Source: Alteraquisediminimonas sediminicola
Lineage (GTDB): Bacteria; Pseudomonadota; Alphaproteobacteria; Sphingomonadales; Sphingomonadaceae
DNA: 64,000 nt
Reading direction: 5' to 3'
Assembly: GCF_019740335.1 (NCBI RefSeq)
Contig: NZ_JAHXZS010000001.1
Location: 744,001 to 808,000, forward strand
The number at the start of each line of letters is the position of its first letter. Positions within the stretch are counted from its first letter, which is position 1. The notes beneath the pieces were generated by a model, which worked only from the letters and a program-made list of their open reading frames with translations, was not told the origin of the DNA and ran no database searches. Shown one piece after another: positions 47,967 through 57,118 of the stretch. Made by a program: the position numbers and the translations under genes.

Positions 47967-49526
47967 TCACTCCCACTCAATCGTGCCCGGCGGCTTTGAC
48001 GTATAGTCATAGACCACGCGGTTGATGCCCTTCACTTCATTGATGATCCGGGTCGAGGCGCGGCTGAGGAAGGCGGATTCGAACGGGAAAACGTCCGCCG
48101 TCATGCCATCGGTGCTGGTCACGGCGCGCAGCGCGCACACATAATCATAAGTGCGGCCATCGCCCATCACGCCGACGGTACGCACCGGCAGCAGCACCGC
48201 AAAAGCCTGCCAGATCGCATCATACAGGCCCGCATTGCGGATTTCGTCGAGATAGACCGCATCGGCCTTGCGCAGAATGTCGCAGCGCTCCTTGGTCACT
48301 TCGCCCGGCATGCGGATCGCGAGGCCGGGGCCGGGGAACGGGTGACGACCGACAAAGATTTCCGGCAGGCCCAGTTCGCGGCCCAAGATGCGCACTTCGT
48401 CCTTGAACAATTCGCGCAACGGTTCGACCAGCTTCATGTTCATGCGGGCAGGCAGGCCGCCGACATTGTGGTGGCTCTTGATCGTGACCGAAGGTCCGCC
48501 GGTGAAGCTGACCGATTCGATGACATCGGGATAGAGCGTGCCTTGGGCGAGGAAATCCGCGCCGCCGATCTTTTTCGCCTCTTCCTCGAACACGTTGATG
48601 AATTCCGCGCCGATGAATTTGCGCTTCTTTTCCGGGTCGGTAACGCCCGCCAGCCCCGCGAGAAAGCGAGCCTCGGCATCCACCACCACCAGCGGAATAT
48701 GATAATGTTCGCGGAACAATTCTTCGACCTGCTGGCGCTCGTTCATCCGCAACAGACCGTGATCGACGAATACGCAGGTGAGCTGATCACCAATCGCTTC
48801 ATGGATCAGCACCGCCGCCACCGCCGAATCGACGCCGCCCGACAGACCGCAAATGACCCGGCCCGAACCGACCTGTGCGCGAATTTCGGCGATCTTGACC
48901 GAACGGAATTCCGCCATGGTCCAATCGCCCTTCAGGCCGCAGACCTTATGGACGAAATTGGACAAGAGCTTCGCCCCATCCGGCGTATGCACCACTTCCG
49001 GGTGGAATTGGGTGCCATAGAATTTGCGCTCTTCATCCGCGATCATCGCAAACGGTGCGCCTTCGGTCGTCGCGACCACACGGAAGCCGGGGGCAAAGGC
49101 CGTGACCTTATCGCCATGGCTCATCCACACTTGATGGCGGCTGCCCTTTTCCCACAGACCGTCGAACAACAGGCAATCTTCCGACACCTCGATAAAGGCG
49201 CGACCAAACTCCCCGCTTTCGCCGCCTTCGACCTTGCCGCCCAATTGGTGCGACATGGTTTGCTGACCATAGCAAATGCCAAGGATCGGCACGCCCGCAT
49301 CGAACAGGCATTGCGGCGCGCGCGGGCTGCCCTCTGCCGTGACCGAGGCCGGGCCGCCGGACAGGATAATGCCCTTTGGTTTCATCCGGTTAAACGCGGC
49401 CTCGGCGGCGTTGAACGGAGCGATTTCGCTATAGACCCCGGCTTCGCGCACGCGACGGGCAATAAGCTGCGTCACCTGGCTACCGAAATCGACGATCAGG
49501 ATGGAATCTTGGGGCTGGACAGTCAT
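47967..49526 (-). CDS. guaA: GMP synthase (glutamine-hydrolysing)
   Basis: Converts XMP to GMP. The 519 residues have an N-terminal class I glutamine amidotransferase (Cys in [15 protein letters not shown], His/Glu in [11 protein letters not shown]), the ATP-pyrophosphatase P-loop [14 protein letters not shown] and the C-terminal dimerisation domain ending TIEWE. The ATG at 49526 gives the standard N-terminus (the frame runs to 49574). It is divergent from crtY with about 120 bp between. The hairpin 47951-47974 overlaps its stop. Confidence 0.97.
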   Translation of the reverse strand: MTVQPQDSILIVDFGSQVTQLIARRVREAGVYSEIAPFNAAEAAFNRMKPKGIILSGGPASVTAEGSPRAPQCLFDAGVPILGICYGQQTMSHQLGGKVEGGESGEFGRAFIEVSEDCLLFDGLWEKGSRHQVWMSHGDKVTAFAPGFRVVATTEGAPFAMIADEERKFYGTQFHPEVVHTPDGAKLLSNFVHKVCGLKGDWTMAEFRSVKIAEIRAQVGSGRVICGLSGGVDSAVAAVLIHEAIGDQLTCVFVDHGLLRMNERQQVEELFREHYHIPLVVVDAEARFLAGLAGVTDPEKKRKFIGAEFINVFEEEAKKIGGADFLAQGTLYPDVIESVSFTGGPSVTIKSHHNVGGLPARMNMKLVEPLRELFKDEVRILGRELGLPEIFVGRHPFPGPGLAIRMPGEVTKERCDILRKADAVYLDEIRNAGLYDAIWQAFAVLLPVRTVGVMGDGRTYDYVCALRAVTSTDGMTADVFPFESAFLSRASTRIINEVKGINRVVYDYTSKPPGTIEWE

Positions 49527-49647
49527 GTTCGCGCGATACTGATGATGGCCGCGCCTGTCCAGTGTTTGGAGCATTCACGCCATCTTGAGCGCATAGTTCG
49601 TTAACCGCCCCTTCCCACGCCCCGCTTGTCTCGCTAAGCTCCTCATT

Positions 49648-50820
49648 ATGGGTCGAACGATAAAATGCGATATCGCCATTGCAGGTGGCGGCTTGTCGGG
49701 CTGCCTTGCGGCGCTGGCCCTCCATCAGCGCAACCCCTCACTCGATGTGCGCTTGATCGAACAGGGCGACACTTTCGGCGGCAATCATCTCTGGTCGTTT
49801 TTCGATCAGGACCTCTCGCCAGAGGGGCTGGCCCTTATCACCCCGCTCATCAGCCACGCATGGCCCAGCTATGAAGTCCGCTTCCCCACCCGGTCGCGCG
49901 ATCTGCACAGCACCTATTGCTCGATCCGATCGGAACAACTCGACCAAGCCGTGCGGGCAAGATTGCCGGAGAGCGCGATCTTCACCGGCCAATTTATTGT
50001 CGATCTTGGCCCGCGACATGTCGAACTGCGCGATGGCACCAGATTTGAGGCGCGCGCGATCATCGATGCACGCGGCACGGGCGATCTCGATTATCTCGAT
50101 CTCGGCTGGCAGAAGTTCGTCGGGCAGGAAATCAAGGTCGCGGGTGGCCATGGGCGGCATCAACCGGTCATCATGGATGCGAATATCCCGCAAATCGACG
50201 GCTATCGCTTTGTCTATACCCTGCCCTTTACCAGCGACAGCCTGTTGGTGGAGGACACCTATTACGCCGATGATCCGACACTCGATCATGATGTGCTGGC
50301 CGGGCGGATCGCCGATTATGCCGACCGCCATGGCTGGCATCGCCGGACATTGATCCGGCAGGAATCGGGCGTATTGCCGATTGCGATGGGCGGCGATTTC
50401 GACGGCTATTGGCAATCGGGCGGTGCGGAGGTGCCAAAGATCGGGTTACGCGCCGGGCTGTTCCACCCAACGACCGGCTATTCCTTGCCCGATGCGGTGC
50501 GCAGCGCGTTGTTGATCGCGGCACAGCGGGATTTTTCGGCCACTGCGCTACATGATCTGCTGTATCAGGATGCGCGCGCGCGCTGGAAAGAGCGCGGCTA
50601 TTACCGCCTGCTCGCCCGGATGCTGTTCCGCGCGGCAGAGCCGGATGCCCGGTTCCGCATCATGGCGCAATTTTACCGGCTGGATCAGCGGCTGATTGAA
50701 CGTTTTTATGCGTCCAACGCGACATGGCGCGATAAATTGCGCATCCTGATGGGCCGGCCCCCGGTATCGATCTGGCGCGCGCTAGGGCAGTTGTTTGAAC
50801 GAAAAAAGGGTATGCGTTGA
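49648..50820 (+). CDS. crtY: Lycopene beta-cyclase
   Basis: Cyclises lycopene ends to give beta-carotene at the membrane. The 390 residues begin with a dinucleotide-binding motif IAIAGGGLSGCLAALAL and carry CrtY-type motifs such as GGNHLWSFFDQDLS, IDARG and FVYTLPFTSDSLLVEDTYY. The ATG at 49648 follows a leader without strong Shine-Dalgarno. It is the first gene of crtYIB; the stop overlaps the TTG start of crtI. Confidence 0.95.
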   Translation: MGRTIKCDIAIAGGGLSGCLAALALHQRNPSLDVRLIEQGDTFGGNHLWSFFDQDLSPEGLALITPLISHAWPSYEVRFPTRSRDLHSTYCSIRSEQLDQAVRARLPESAIFTGQFIVDLGPRHVELRDGTRFEARAIIDARGTGDLDYLDLGWQKFVGQEIKVAGGHGRHQPVIMDANIPQIDGYRFVYTLPFTSDSLLVEDTYYADDPTLDHDVLAGRIADYADRHGWHRRTLIRQESGVLPIAMGGDFDGYWQSGGAEVPKIGLRAGLFHPTTGYSLPDAVRSALLIAAQRDFSATALHDLLYQDARARWKERGYYRLLARMLFRAAEPDARFRIMAQFYRLDQRLIERFYASNATWRDKLRILMGRPPVSIWRALGQLFERKKGMR

Positions 50821-52298
50821 AAAAAGCAATTGTGATCGGCGCGGGCTTTGGCGGCCTTGCACTGGCAATCCGCCTGCAATCGGCGGGCATCGCCACCATC
50901 ATCGTCGAGGCACGGGACAAGGCCGGTGGCCGCGCCTATGTCTGGGAGAAAGACGGGTTCGTGTTCGATGCCGGTCCGACCGTCATCACCGATCCGGCCT
51001 GTTTACAGGAATTATGGTCGCTATCGGGCCGCTCGATGGCCGATGATGTGACGCTTGATCCGGTCATGCCCTTTTACCGGCTGAATTGGCCGGACGGCAC
51101 CAATTTCGATTATTCCAATGACGAAACCGCGTTGATGGAAGAAATCCACAAGCTCAATCCCAAGGATGTCGAGGGCTATCGCCGCTTCCTCGATTATGCG
51201 GCGGGCGTGTATGAAGAGGGCTATGTCAAGCTTGGCCATGTCGCTTTTCTGAACTTTGGCGCGATGTTGAAGGCCGCCCCAGCCCTCGCGAAATATCAGG
51301 CGTGGCGCTCGGTCTATTCGGTTGTGTCGAGCTATGTCGAAAATGAGCAATTGCGTCAGGCGCTGTCGTTCCACACTTTGTTGGTCGGCGGCAATCCGAT
51401 GGCGACAAGCGCGATTTACGCGCTGATCCACAAGCTCGAAAAAGATGGCGGCGTCTGGTTCGCGCGCGGCGGCACCAACCGCTTGATCGCGGCGATGGTG
51501 ACGCAGTTCGAACGATTGGGCGGCAGTTTGCGCCTTGGCGATCCAGTCGAAGAAATATTGATGATGGGCAACAAAGCGACCGGCGTCATCACCGAAAGCG
51601 GCTGGCAAAGCGAGGCCGATGCCGTCGCCAGCAATGCCGATATCGTCCACAGCTATCGCGATCTGATGGCAGGGTCCATCCGGGGCGAACGTGCGATGCG
51701 ATCGCTGGAGCGCAAATCCTTTTCGCCGTCATTGTTCGTCGTGCATTTCGGGATCAAGGGCAGTTGGCCCGGCATTCCGCACCATATGATCCTGTTCGGC
51801 CCGCGCTATAAGGAATTGCTGGCCGATATTTACGATCATGGCGTGTTGGCGGAGGATTTCTCCCTCTATCTCCATCACCCGACCGTGACCGATCCGAGCA
51901 TGGCGCCGGAGGGCTGTTCAACCTTTTATGCGCTTGCCCCCGTGCCGCATCTGGGCAAGCTGCCGATCGATTGGGAGGTCTATGGGCCGATCTATGCCGA
52001 GCGCATTCTCGCAGAAATTGAAAAGCGCCTGATCCCCGATCTGCGCGCGCGGATCATCACCCAATTCCATTACACGCCGAAAAATTTCGAGCAAGATTTG
52101 CAGGCCCATCTCGGCAGCGCGTTCAGCCTTGAACCGGTGCTGACCCAATCCGCATGGTTCCGCACCCATAATCGCGACGATGTGATCGACAATCTCTATT
52201 TCGTCGGCGCAGGCACCCATCCGGGCGCGGGCATTCCGGGCGTTGTCGGTTCGGCCAAGGCGACTGCCGCATTGATGCTTGATGACTTGCGCCGCTGA
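50817..52298 (+). CDS. crtI: Phytoene desaturase
   Basis: FAD-dependent desaturase that takes phytoene to lycopene. The 493 residues start MKKAIVIGAGFGGLALAIRL (Rossmann) and show FDAGPTVITDP and the C-terminal GAGTHPGAGIPGVVGSAKA signature. The start is a TTG at 50817 that overlaps the crtY TGA (TTGA), with a purine-rich AAAAAAGGG 7 nt upstream, so translation is coupled. Conserved N-terminal residues force this non-ATG start. Confidence 0.96.
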   Translation: MKKAIVIGAGFGGLALAIRLQSAGIATIIVEARDKAGGRAYVWEKDGFVFDAGPTVITDPACLQELWSLSGRSMADDVTLDPVMPFYRLNWPDGTNFDYSNDETALMEEIHKLNPKDVEGYRRFLDYAAGVYEEGYVKLGHVAFLNFGAMLKAAPALAKYQAWRSVYSVVSSYVENEQLRQALSFHTLLVGGNPMATSAIYALIHKLEKDGGVWFARGGTNRLIAAMVTQFERLGGSLRLGDPVEEILMMGNKATGVITESGWQSEADAVASNADIVHSYRDLMAGSIRGERAMRSLERKSFSPSLFVVHFGIKGSWPGIPHHMILFGPRYKELLADIYDHGVLAEDFSLYLHHPTVTDPSMAPEGCSTFYALAPVPHLGKLPIDWEVYGPIYAERILAEIEKRLIPDLRARIITQFHYTPKNFEQDLQAHLGSAFSLEPVLTQSAWFRTHNRDDVIDNLYFVGAGTHPGAGIPGVVGSAKATAALMLDDLRR

Positions 52299-53166
52299 TC
52301 GCGCATCGCTGGTTCGCCAAGCGAAGGCCAGCATCGAACGCGGGTCCAAATCCTTTGGTCAGGCGAGCAAGCTGTTCGATCCCGTCACGCGGGAACGGGC
52401 GTGGTTACTTTATGCCTATTGCCGCTATTGCGACGATGTCACCGATGGGCAGGACCATGGCGGCCCGATGGGCGCGGCGGACGATCCGCAAACCCGCCTC
52501 GCCTTTATCGAGACAATGACGGCCCGTGCGCTCGATGGCGAGATGACCGGCCATCCGGCATTTGACGGGCTGGCCTTGGTGGCGAATGAGTGCGCTTTCC
52601 CCCGCGCCTATCCGATGGATCTCATTCAGGGGTTTCGGCTGGATGCGGCGGGCTGGCGACCGCAATCGCAAGCGGATCTGATCCGTTATTGCTATCATGT
52701 CGCGGGCGTGGTCGGGCGGATGATGGCGCTGGTCATGGGGGTGCGCCCCGATGATGCGGCGACATTGGAGGCGGCGGAGGCGCTGGGCCTTGCATTCCAA
52801 CTCGGCAACATCGCCCGCGACATTGCCGAAGATGCATCTGCGGGGCGGTGTTATCTGCCGGTTGAATGGCTGATCGAACAGGGTGTCGACCCGGCTGATG
52901 TGATGAACCCCGCACATTTACCTGCATTGGCCCGCCTCACCACCCGCATGGCCGATATGGCAGCGGTATATGAGGCCAAGGCCCGGATCGGCGCACGGGA
53001 ACTGCCGTTCCGCTGCCGCTGGGCCGTGCTGGCGGCGGCGGGCATTTATGGCGACATCGCCCGCACCGCCGCCCGTTTGGGCGATAGGGCATGGGACCAG
53101 CGGATCAGCACGTCCAAGCGCGAAAAAATCGGATGGGTGATCCGCGCCTATTTTCAGTCGATTTAG
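52282..53166 (+). CDS. crtB: Phytoene synthase
   Basis: Joins two geranylgeranyl diphosphates to phytoene. The 294 residues carry both Mg-diphosphate motifs: YCRYCDDVTDGQD and NIARDIAEDASAGRCYLP. The ATG at 52282 lies within the last codons of crtI, overlapping it by 17 bp. It completes the crtYIB cluster; crtE and xanthophyll genes are absent from the window. A GC-rich hairpin directly follows the stop. Confidence 0.95.
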   Translation: MTCAADRASLVRQAKASIERGSKSFGQASKLFDPVTRERAWLLYAYCRYCDDVTDGQDHGGPMGAADDPQTRLAFIETMTARALDGEMTGHPAFDGLALVANECAFPRAYPMDLIQGFRLDAAGWRPQSQADLIRYCYHVAGVVGRMMALVMGVRPDDAATLEAAEALGLAFQLGNIARDIAEDASAGRCYLPVEWLIEQGVDPADVMNPAHLPALARLTTRMADMAAVYEAKARIGARELPFRCRWAVLAAAGIYGDIARTAARLGDRAWDQRISTSKREKIGWVIRAYFQSI

Positions 53167-53192
53167 GAAGGGGGCCTGCACAAGCCCCCTTC
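53167..53192 (+). terminator. GC-rich hairpin directly after crtB
   Basis: A perfect 9-bp stem GAAGGGGGC (53167-53175) / GCCCCCTTC (53184-53192) begins one base after the crtB stop. The following TCTC is a poor T tract, so termination would be weak, but position fits the end of crtYIB. Confidence 0.6.
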
Positions 53193-53194
53193 TC

Positions 53195-53288
53195 TCGTCA
53201 TGCTGAACTGGTTTAGCTGCGCTGGCCTTCGGGCGCAGCATCTATTTGCGGGCGCGGTCTAGATACTGCAGCAAGTTCAGCATGACGA
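53195..53288. repeat. REP-like palindromic intergenic element
   Basis: Perfect 15-bp inverted arms TCGTCATGCTGAACT (53195-53209) and AGTTCAGCATGACGA (53274-53288) enclose a second hairpin GCTGCGC (53216-53222) / GCGCAGC (53233-53239). It fills the gap between convergent crtB and rdgB. The arm sequence resembles a short repeat that I recall as dispersed in sphingomonad intergenic regions; only this copy is seen in the window. Confidence 0.7.
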
Positions 53289-53323
53289 AGAAAATAAGAG
53301 CCCCCGGCGACTGAGGTTAAAAA

Positions 53324-53935
53324 CTAAAGCGTCAAACACGCCCGCACGAGCTTGTGGAACGCATCCGCGCGATGGCTGATCGCGTGCTTGGCCTCTGGCT
53401 CCATCTCGCCAAAGGTGATGTTATGGCCAAGCGGCTGGAAGATCGGATCATAGCCAAAGCCCGCCGTCCCGCGCGGTGGCCAGACGATGCGGCCATTGAC
53501 CCGGCCAAGGAAGTTTTCGACATGCCCATCCGGCCATGCAATCGACAGCGCGCACAGGAAGCGCGCGGTATCGGTTTCGTCGCCCAGTTCGACCATCGCC
53601 TCATGCACCTTTTGCATCGCGAGGCCGAAATCCTTGGCATCCCCGGCCCAGCGCGCCGAATAAATACCCGGCGCGCCGTCCAGCGCATCCACCGCAAGCC
53701 CGCTATCATCGGCCAATGCCACCATGCCGGATGCGAGCGCTGCCGCCCGCGCCTTCAATTCGGCATTGGCGATAAAGGTGCTGCCAGTCTCTTCCGGTTC
53801 GTCCAGCCCCAATTCCCCGGCGGAGACCGGCTCCAACCCATAAGGGCCAAGCAAGGCGCGAATTTCTCGCACCTTGCCTTGGTTGTGACTGGCGATAACG
53901 AGCTTGCCCGGCTCCAGCTTGCGATGGTCGACCAT
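53324..53935 (-). CDS. rdgB: Non-canonical purine NTP pyrophosphatase (dITP/XTP)
   Basis: Removes dITP, ITP and XTP from nucleotide pools. The 203 residues have the family motifs [39 protein letters not shown] and the C-terminal AISHRADAF. The ATG at 53935 lies 5 nt after the rph stop; an open frame to 53986 would overlap rph and adds non-conserved residues. It is cotranscribed with rph, a common alphaproteobacterial pair. Confidence 0.95.
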   Translation of the reverse strand: MVDHRKLEPGKLVIASHNQGKVREIRALLGPYGLEPVSAGELGLDEPEETGSTFIANAELKARAAALASGMVALADDSGLAVDALDGAPGIYSARWAGDAKDFGLAMQKVHEAMVELGDETDTARFLCALSIAWPDGHVENFLGRVNGRIVWPPRGTAGFGYDPIFQPLGHNITFGEMEPEAKHAISHRADAFHKLVRACLTL

Positions 53936-53940
53936 ATGGA

Positions 53941-54657
53941 TCAGCGCCCCGTTGCGCGGTCCTGCGCCGCGAAGATTTCCGCGCAACCGATCCGTGCCAG
54001 ACGCAGCAAGCGCAGCAGCGCTTCCTCATCATAAGTAGCGCCTTCCGCCGTGGCCTGCACTTCGGCGATATTGCCATCGCCGATCAAGACGAAATTGGCA
54101 TCGGCATGGGCGTTGCTGTCTTCGATATAATCGAGATCGAGCACCGGCACGCCTTCATAAATACCGCAGCTGATCGCCGCGACCTTGTTCTGGATCGGAT
54201 CGACGGTGAGCTTGCCCTCGGCCAGCAGCTTGTCAACCGCAAGGCGCAACGCGACCCAAGCGCCCGAAATAGACGCGGTGCGGGTGCCCCCATCGGCCTG
54301 AATCACATCGCAGTCGATGGTGATCTGGCGTTCGCCCAAGGCCTTCATATCGACGACCGCGCGCAGCGAACGACCGATCAGGCGCTGAATTTCCTGTGTA
54401 CGGCCCGATTGCTTGCCCTTGGCGGCTTCGCGGCTGGAACGAGTATGGGTCGCGCGCGGCAACATGCCATATTCCGCCGTGACCCAACCCTCTCCCTTGC
54501 CACGCATGAACGGCGGCACTTTTTCTTCGATCGATGCGGTGACCAGCACCCGCGTATTGCCAAAGCTGACCAAGCAGCAGCCTTCGGCATGGCAGGTGAA
54601 GCCCGGCTCCATCGAGATAGAGCGCATTTGATCGGGAGAGCGGCCTGAAGGGCGCAT
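53941..54657 (-). CDS. rph: Ribonuclease PH
   Basis: A phosphorolytic 3'-5' exoribonuclease that trims tRNA 3' ends. The 238 residues start [14 protein letters not shown] and include [18 protein letters not shown] and [17 protein letters not shown]. The second ATG (54657) is chosen over 54663 because AAGGA lies 6 nt before it but abuts the first. It is followed closely by rdgB. Its leader contains a strong hairpin (54757-54788). Confidence 0.96.
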   Translation of the reverse strand: MRPSGRSPDQMRSISMEPGFTCHAEGCCLVSFGNTRVLVTASIEEKVPPFMRGKGEGWVTAEYGMLPRATHTRSSREAAKGKQSGRTQEIQRLIGRSLRAVVDMKALGERQITIDCDVIQADGGTRTASISGAWVALRLAVDKLLAEGKLTVDPIQNKVAAISCGIYEGVPVLDLDYIEDSNAHADANFVLIGDGNIAEVQATAEGATYDEEALLRLLRLARIGCAEIFAAQDRATGR

Positions 54658-54756
54658 GGGCATTCCTTAAAAATAGAGAAGCGGATGATGGCGCTTCCAT
54701 ATCCGCTGGCAGGCAATCTCGCCAGCCTAAGTTTGTCCGGATGTGGGGCAATAATA

Positions 54757-54788
54757 AAACACCCGCCCAGTTGCCCGGGCGGGTGTTT
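54757..54788. terminator. Orphan terminator-like hairpin upstream of both rph and the ScfR-like gene
   Basis: A perfect 12-bp stem 54757-54768 / 54777-54788 has the core ACACCCGCCC / GGGCGGGTGT. The minus strand has the better T tract (TTTTATTATT). No gene ends here on either strand, so it must belong to a leader, an attenuator or a small RNA. Confidence 0.7.
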
Positions 54789-55006
54789 CTTCTCCTCCCC
54801 AGAAGAAGCTGGTGCAAAGCGGCCGATGTGCGGCGGCTTTAAAGTGTGAAACTCTTTACAAATCAATCAGGCGTTTACTGGTGATTTTCACCAAAAAAGG
54901 CCGAGATCTGCGTTACGAATCCCTCATATCCGCAGAACTGCGGAAAATGCCAGCACCTGCGATCAGATTCATCGGTCATCCAGTCACGCTTGCACCACAA
55001 ACTGTT

Positions 55007-55021
55007 GTGTATTATTTACAC
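55007..55021 (+). promoter_or_regulatory. Palindrome in front of the ScfR-like gene
   Basis: GTGTA-N5-TACAC lies 24 bp before the start codon and overlaps a possible -10 (TATTAT). It is well placed as an autoregulatory operator, but this is inferred only from position and symmetry. Confidence 0.45.
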
Positions 55022-55045
55022 TTTTACCAACCGGAGCGCCGTGTC

Positions 55046-56446
55046 ATGTCTGAACAGAAAATCTTTGCGGGACACGCGCTGCGCCGCCTGCGCCGCGCGC
55101 GCGGACTGGCGCAAAATGCCATGGCCGAGCAATTAGGCATTTCCAGCAGCTATTTAAATCTGCTCGAACGCAACCAACGGCCATTGACGGCAGGGCTAAT
55201 GCTCAAGCTGAGCGACCGTTTCGACCTCGATCCGCGCAGTCTGGTCGGCCATGATCCGGGCGGCGGCCCGGATGCGATGCGGCGACGGTTGCAGGACCCT
55301 TTGTTCGCCGACCTTGGCATTGATCGCGCTGAACTGCTCGCATGGCTCGAATCGGCCCCGGCCACGGCAGAGGCCTTCGCCCGACTGTTTGACCGCGCAG
55401 AACGCCAATCGGCGGGCAGCAGCGGGACGCTGGTGGATGAGGCCGATAGCGTCGCCGCCGTCCGGCGCGAGATCGAGCGCTGGCGCAACCATTTCGCCGA
55501 TCTCGATTACAAGGCCGAGGCGCTGGCCGAAGAACTGCGCCTGTCGGGCAGCGATATCTATGCCGCGCTCAGCGAACGGCTGCGCGTCACCCATCAATTC
55601 AACATTCGGATCCTGCCGGTGGATGTAATGCCCGACCGATTGCGCCGGCTCGATCTCCATGCGCGGCAATTGCAGTTGTCGGAACTGTTGGACGCGGCCT
55701 CGCGCGCCTTTCAAACCGCCTTTCAGATCGCGCAATTGGAAGCGAAAAGCGAAATCGACAGCCTCGTCCAAGGCGCGCAATTCGAAGACCGCACCGCCGA
55801 ACGCTTTTTCCGCCGCCATTTGACCAGCTATTTCGCGGCGGCTGTGCTGATGCCTTATGCCCGCTTCCTGCGCGCCTGCGAAAGCACGGGCTATGATCTC
55901 GTCATCCTGCCTCATCGTTTTGGCGTCAGCTTTGAAATGGTCGCGCATCGCCTGACCACGCTCTATCGCGTCGGCGCGCGCGGCCTGCCCTTTTGCATGG
56001 TCCGGATGGACCGCGCCGGGCAGGTCTCGAAACGTTATGCAGGGGCGAGCAACGGCGCATTGGTCGAAGGCGGCACGCGCTGTCCGTTATGGCAAGTCCA
56101 CCACGCCTTTGATCGACCGGGCAAGATCATGCGTCAATTGGTCGAGATGGAAAATGGCAGCCGCTGGCTGACCATGGCCCGCACGGTGCATCCGCATGGC
56201 CGCAATTTCAATCAGATCGAGGCCGAGTTTTCAGTCGCCATCGGGCTGGAGGCGCGGCTGGCCCGCAGCCTTGCCGACGCCAAGGGCATCGACCTTGAAC
56301 ATGGTCCCGTCACGCCGATCGGGCCGGGCTGCGCCTTTTGCACGCGCAAGGATTGCCCGCAGCGCTCCGCCCCGCCGCTTGGTCGTGAATTGGTGGTCAA
56401 TGATCGCGAACGCGGCTTGACTCCCTTCACCTTTGCCGGCGACTAA
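55046..56446 (+). CDS. XRE-family regulator of ScfR/RamB type
   Basis: The 466 residues begin with an XRE helix-turn-helix (ALRRLRRARGLAQNAMAEQLGI, residues about 9-65). An IrrE-like/ImmA domain follows, including an FRRHLTSYFAAAVLMPY segment that matches its usual helix. A C-terminal ScfR/DUF2083 domain carries Cys residues in CPLW and GPGCAFCTRKDCPQR. Relatives (RamB, PrpR of actinobacteria and ScfR) bind short-chain acyl-CoA and control acetate, propionate or glyoxylate metabolism. No such genes lie adjacent. The ATG at 55046 has GGAG upstream; the frame from 54812 is not conserved. Confidence 0.87.
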   Translation: MSEQKIFAGHALRRLRRARGLAQNAMAEQLGISSSYLNLLERNQRPLTAGLMLKLSDRFDLDPRSLVGHDPGGGPDAMRRRLQDPLFADLGIDRAELLAWLESAPATAEAFARLFDRAERQSAGSSGTLVDEADSVAAVRREIERWRNHFADLDYKAEALAEELRLSGSDIYAALSERLRVTHQFNIRILPVDVMPDRLRRLDLHARQLQLSELLDAASRAFQTAFQIAQLEAKSEIDSLVQGAQFEDRTAERFFRRHLTSYFAAAVLMPYARFLRACESTGYDLVILPHRFGVSFEMVAHRLTTLYRVGARGLPFCMVRMDRAGQVSKRYAGASNGALVEGGTRCPLWQVHHAFDRPGKIMRQLVEMENGSRWLTMARTVHPHGRNFNQIEAEFSVAIGLEARLARSLADAKGIDLEHGPVTPIGPGCAFCTRKDCPQRSAPPLGRELVVNDRERGLTPFTFAGD

Positions 56447-56451
56447 GGCCG

Positions 56452-56934
56452 ATGGAAAATGCGTATCGCGTAACCCTCACAGCTGCTTTCGTTGCGATGG
56501 CGGCTGTTGCGCCCCCCGCTACACAGGCCGCAACCGACATCGCCAGTGAACCGGCCAGCGCACGGGCCGTGCTGGATGTGCAAATATCCGCCCTGCGCTC
56601 GCAAAAGGGGGTCGTGCGCTTTTGCCTGACGCGCGACCGGCAATATTTCCCCGATTGCAGCAAAGACCCGGCCGCCCGCCACCTCAATATTGCCGCCGGC
56701 GATGCAGGCAATGTGCGCTTTGGCGATCTGCCTTATGGGCGTTATGCGTTATCGCTGATCCATGATGAAAATAATAATGCGAAGCTCGATACCCGGCTTG
56801 GTATCCCGTTTGAGGGCTTTGGCTTTTCCAACAATCCGGTCATTTTATTCGGCCCGCCCTCCTTTCGCGCCGCCAGCTTCTTGATTGACAGCGCGACCCC
56901 GCATCAGGCGATCAACATTAAATATATGTTCTGA
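56452..56934 (+). CDS. DUF2141 domain-containing secreted protein
   Basis: The 160 residues have a signal peptide (to about TQAA), then a beta-rich DUF2141 domain: VRFCLTRDRQYFP, FGDLPYGRYALSLIHDENNN, and GIPFEGFGFSNNPVILFGPP. The function is unknown; DUF2141 proteins are periplasmic or surface proteins. It starts 5 bp after the regulator stop and is probably cotranscribed with it. Confidence 0.85.
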   Translation: MENAYRVTLTAAFVAMAAVAPPATQAATDIASEPASARAVLDVQISALRSQKGVVRFCLTRDRQYFPDCSKDPAARHLNIAAGDAGNVRFGDLPYGRYALSLIHDENNNAKLDTRLGIPFEGFGFSNNPVILFGPPSFRAASFLIDSATPHQAINIKYMF

Positions 56935-57045
56935 TCCTCAGACCTAAGGACTGTCGGCAGATTTTACACTCGCCAGACCCCCGCCTCGCCATCATCATCG
57001 CCATTAACCTTCGTCACCCCCGATGTTTCGGACATTAAGCGAAAT

Positions 57046-57061
57046 TGGCCGAGGCCTTGCT
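57046..57061 (+). promoter_or_regulatory. Candidate sigma-54 promoter
   Basis: TGGCCG-N5-TTGCT keeps the -24 GG and -12 GC with exact spacing of the RpoN consensus (TGGCAC-N5-TTGCA/T). It lies 57 bp before the first microprotein. RpoN dependence and an activator remain untested. Confidence 0.5.
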
Positions 57062-57118
57062 AAGCATTGGCCGTGGCCAGCCTGTACGGGCGGGCAACTT
57101 GTTTTGTAGGAGTAGCGT

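Larger units (their letters stand above)
54658..55045. other. 388-bp divergent intergenic region with orphan terminator-like hairpin and palindromes
   Basis: This separates rph (minus) from the ScfR-like regulator (plus). It contains a 7-bp stem AGCGGAT/ATCCGCT (54680-54707), an overlapping alternative GCTGGC/GCCAGC (54705-54726), the hairpin at 54757-54788, and a GGTGA-TTTTCACC dyad near 54880. A palindrome lies at 55007-55021. A reading frame in phase with the regulator is open from 54812 but shows no family resemblance. It holds regulation and possibly a small RNA. Confidence 0.5.

Noticed and set aside
54812-55045. In-frame 78-residue extension of the ScfR-like regulator
   Set aside because: It spans the promoter and palindrome region and is not family-like; the ATG at 55046 has GGAG and starts directly before the helix-turn-helix.
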